From Bacteroidota bacterium (GTDB lineage Bacteria > Zhuqueibacterota > Zhuqueibacteria > Zhuqueibacterales > Geothermadaptataceae), in contig DRLW01000292.1 of assembly GCA_011375275.1 (NCBI GenBank), positions 1 through 7,207 of the forward strand: a stretch of 7,207 nt of DNA, in the 5' to 3' direction. The notes below the pieces were generated by a model. It had not been told where the DNA came from. It made no database searches and worked only from the letters and a program-made list of their open reading frames with translations. The translations under genes were made by a program, and so were the position numbers. Positions 6,063 to 7,207 of the stretch are shown piece by piece; the stretch's first letter is position 1; each line of letters starts with the position of its first letter.

Positions 6063-6650
6063 CTATTTCACGCCGAGCGCAACCATAATCTGGTTGAGCA
6101 GCGTTTCGGGGTCACGGCTGTGCGGCGCAGCTTCAGGGAAGGCAGCATCCATCTGCGATGCGGCACTACTGAAATCCCCGGTGGCATAGTACGACTGCGC
6201 CATCGTCAGTCTGATGGTCTGCGCCGTGATATCTGTCTTATGTTCAAAAACATAGTCCGGGCTGGTGAGCAATGCCTGCGAACCTGCGGTAATCGCGTTG
6301 GCAAAATCGCTTTTAACGTGATAGACCAGACAGAGCCCGGCATTGATGTCGGCATTGTCGTTATCATCTGCCCGGCCGATGAGCCAGGCATTGATGGCAC
6401 CTTCGAAATTACGCTGGAATGCCCGTGCCCAGCCAAGGCCCATACTGGCCTCAACACTGCCCTTTTCTTCCAGATTGAGTACTGTAACGAACTGTTGGAT
6501 GGCGTCAGAATAGCGCCCGGCTTCAAAAGCTTCCCACCCTTTCTGGATGAGCTCATCCGTCGAAGTTGCCGGACCATTAGCACCGGAATCGCAGGCCGCC
6601 AAAACCACGAGTGCGATCAGAATGAGGATATGAGCGTATTTTTTCAACAT
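6063..6650 (-). CDS. TPR-repeat lipoprotein of unknown role
   Basis: The 195 residues start with a textbook lipoprotein signal: KK at 3-4, a hydrophobic stretch at 8-17 and the lipobox LAAC with Cys20. The mature protein should be a lipid-anchored periplasmic or outer-membrane protein. It continues with about four TPR-like helical pairs. The clearest are at 34-66 (GWEAFEAGRYSDAIQQF), 67-100 (GLGWARAFQRNFEGAINAW) and 145-176 (TMAQSYYATGDFSSAASQM). TPR lipoproteins commonly act as scaffolds for outer-membrane assembly or secretion complexes, but nothing here identifies a partner. The ATG at 6648-6650 has an AGGAG ribosome binding site five bases away, which decides the start. A promoter-like pair lies upstream and the hairpin array follows the stop codon. 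Asp21 after the Cys would retain it in the inner membrane in E. coli, but that rule may not hold in this lineage. Confidence 0.88.
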   Translation of the reverse strand: MLKKYAHILILIALVVLAACDSGANGPATSTDELIQKGWEAFEAGRYSDAIQQFVTVLNLEEKGSVEASMGLGWARAFQRNFEGAINAWLIGRADDNDNADINAGLCLVYHVKSDFANAITAGSQALLTSPDYVFEHKTDITAQTIRLTMAQSYYATGDFSSAASQMDAAFPEAAPHSRDPETLLNQIMVALGVK

Positions 6651-6713
6651 GATTTCTCCTGCATTTCTCCCGATCCCCCTGTGCTCTGCGCACGGGAAAC
6701 CGGGAGTATTAAA

Positions 6714-6742
6714 ATTATATCAGTCACATGAAGACGTGTGCA
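6714..6742 (-). promoter_or_regulatory. Putative promoter of the TPR lipoprotein gene
   Basis: On the minus strand TGCACA (6737-6742, four of six matches to TTGACA) is followed after 17 bases by a perfect TATAAT (6714-6719). It sits immediately after the stop codon of the upstream secreted-protein gene (6744). The leader to the ATG at 6650 would be about 55 bases. That leader contains a small imperfect hairpin with GTGC/GCAC arms around 6680-6692, without a U-tract. Confidence 0.5.
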
Positions 6743-6743
6743 C

Positions 6744-7207
6744 TCAGCGGATGAGCGTCATTTTCTTAACCTGGCGGAATTGGGATGTCTCTATTTCATA
6801 AAAATACACACCGCTGGGCACGTCTCTTCCGAGAATGCTTTTCCCGTTCCAGGTGTATTCATAGGTCCCCGCATCCAACTCACCATCAACCAGAGTGGCG
6901 ATCACCTGTCCTGTTACCGTATAAATGCGCAGGCGAACCGCCGTCTTCTCCGGCAGGGCAAAAGCGATGCGCGTTTCCGGGTTGAACGGGTTGGGAAAAT
7001 TCTGCTGCAGTGAATAGCTCCGGGGCAGATCATCCTGCTCAGCACGCACAGCAGCGCTGCTTTTCAACAGGGCATACGTCCCGGTCTGTGAAACTTCAGC
7101 CGTCAACACAGAGCTGTTGCCCGAACGCCATGTCTGAACAGCCAGCCACCTGCCTTCATCGTCGAGGCGGGCGATTGTCAGGTTGCCGGCGTCTGGAGCA
7201 GGGCTGC
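6744..7207 (-). CDS. Secreted protein, C-terminal part with T9SS-type sorting domain (5' end outside window)
   Basis: The frame is open to the window edge, so only the last 153 residues are seen and the true start lies beyond 7207. An internal GTG at 7107-7109 is not a credible start because the same frame continues upstream with plausible protein (LTIARLDDEGRW, then LAVQTWRSGNSSV). The visible part is a beta-sandwich-like stretch ending in GTYALL, a linker, then a tail of about 85 residues starting at NFPNPFNP (codons near 6980-7003). The tail contains VRLRIYTVTGQVI, AGTYEYTW and SGVYFYE, and ends in KKMTLIR. This is the pattern of the type A C-terminal domain that directs cargo through the type IX system, or of the related FlgD-like fold. 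The function of the missing N-terminal part cannot be told. A promoter-like element for the next gene begins right after the stop. Confidence 0.9.
   Translation of the reverse strand, partial: SPAPDAGNLTIARLDDEGRWLAVQTWRSGNSSVLTAEVSQTGTYALLKSSAAVRAEQDDLPRSYSLQQNFPNPFNPETRIAFALPEKTAVRLRIYTVTGQVIATLVDGELDAGTYEYTWNGKSILGRDVPSGVYFYEIETSQFRQVKKMTLIR

Overview
The window comes from a Gram-negative bacterium, probably of the Fibrobacterota-Chlorobiota-Bacteroidota (FCB) assemblage. The main evidence is two exported proteins with YPNPF/NFPNPFNP-type C-terminal tails, of the kind used as type IX secretion (T9SS) sorting or FlgD-like beta-sandwich domains. One of these also has the propeller-plus-tail layout of the T9SS component PorZ. 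The style of the tails (PNPFNP, then a GQVIATL-like strand, then SGVYFYE) recalls lineages such as Calditrichota, Ignavibacteriota or KSB1, but the exact phylum is inference.

All five recognisable genes lie on the minus strand. In transcription order (right to left) they are: the 3' end of a large secreted protein (7207 to 6744, cut by the window edge); a 195-residue TPR lipoprotein (6650 to 6063); a non-coding tandem hairpin array (6019 to 5740); a 745-residue beta-propeller protein resembling PorZ (5633 to 3396); recN (3383 to 1674), 12 nt downstream with its Shine-Dalgarno touching the previous stop codon; and a 378-residue membrane-anchored protein with a CpoB/YbgF-like TPR tail (1509 to 373), which ends at a strong intrinsic terminator (350 to 314). 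Promoter-like hexamers lie upstream of the lipoprotein gene, the propeller gene and the CpoB-like gene. This suggests three transcription units, with the propeller gene and recN sharing one.

The last 300 bases (1-313) hold no gene. They contain a 103-bp element bounded by a 10-bp inverted repeat, and a separate GC-rich hairpin followed by CTACAAACT. The same nine bases follow the last hairpin of the array near 6011, so the two loci may belong to one dispersed family of structured repeats whose stems differ.

By function, most of the window concerns the cell envelope: protein secretion and surface display, TPR scaffolds and lipoproteins. recN, a double-strand-break repair gene, is the exception. 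I found no complete new multi-gene system. The least explained material is the repeat family, the acidic Trp/DPFA spacer in the CpoB-like protein, and the coupling of recN to a secretion-type gene.
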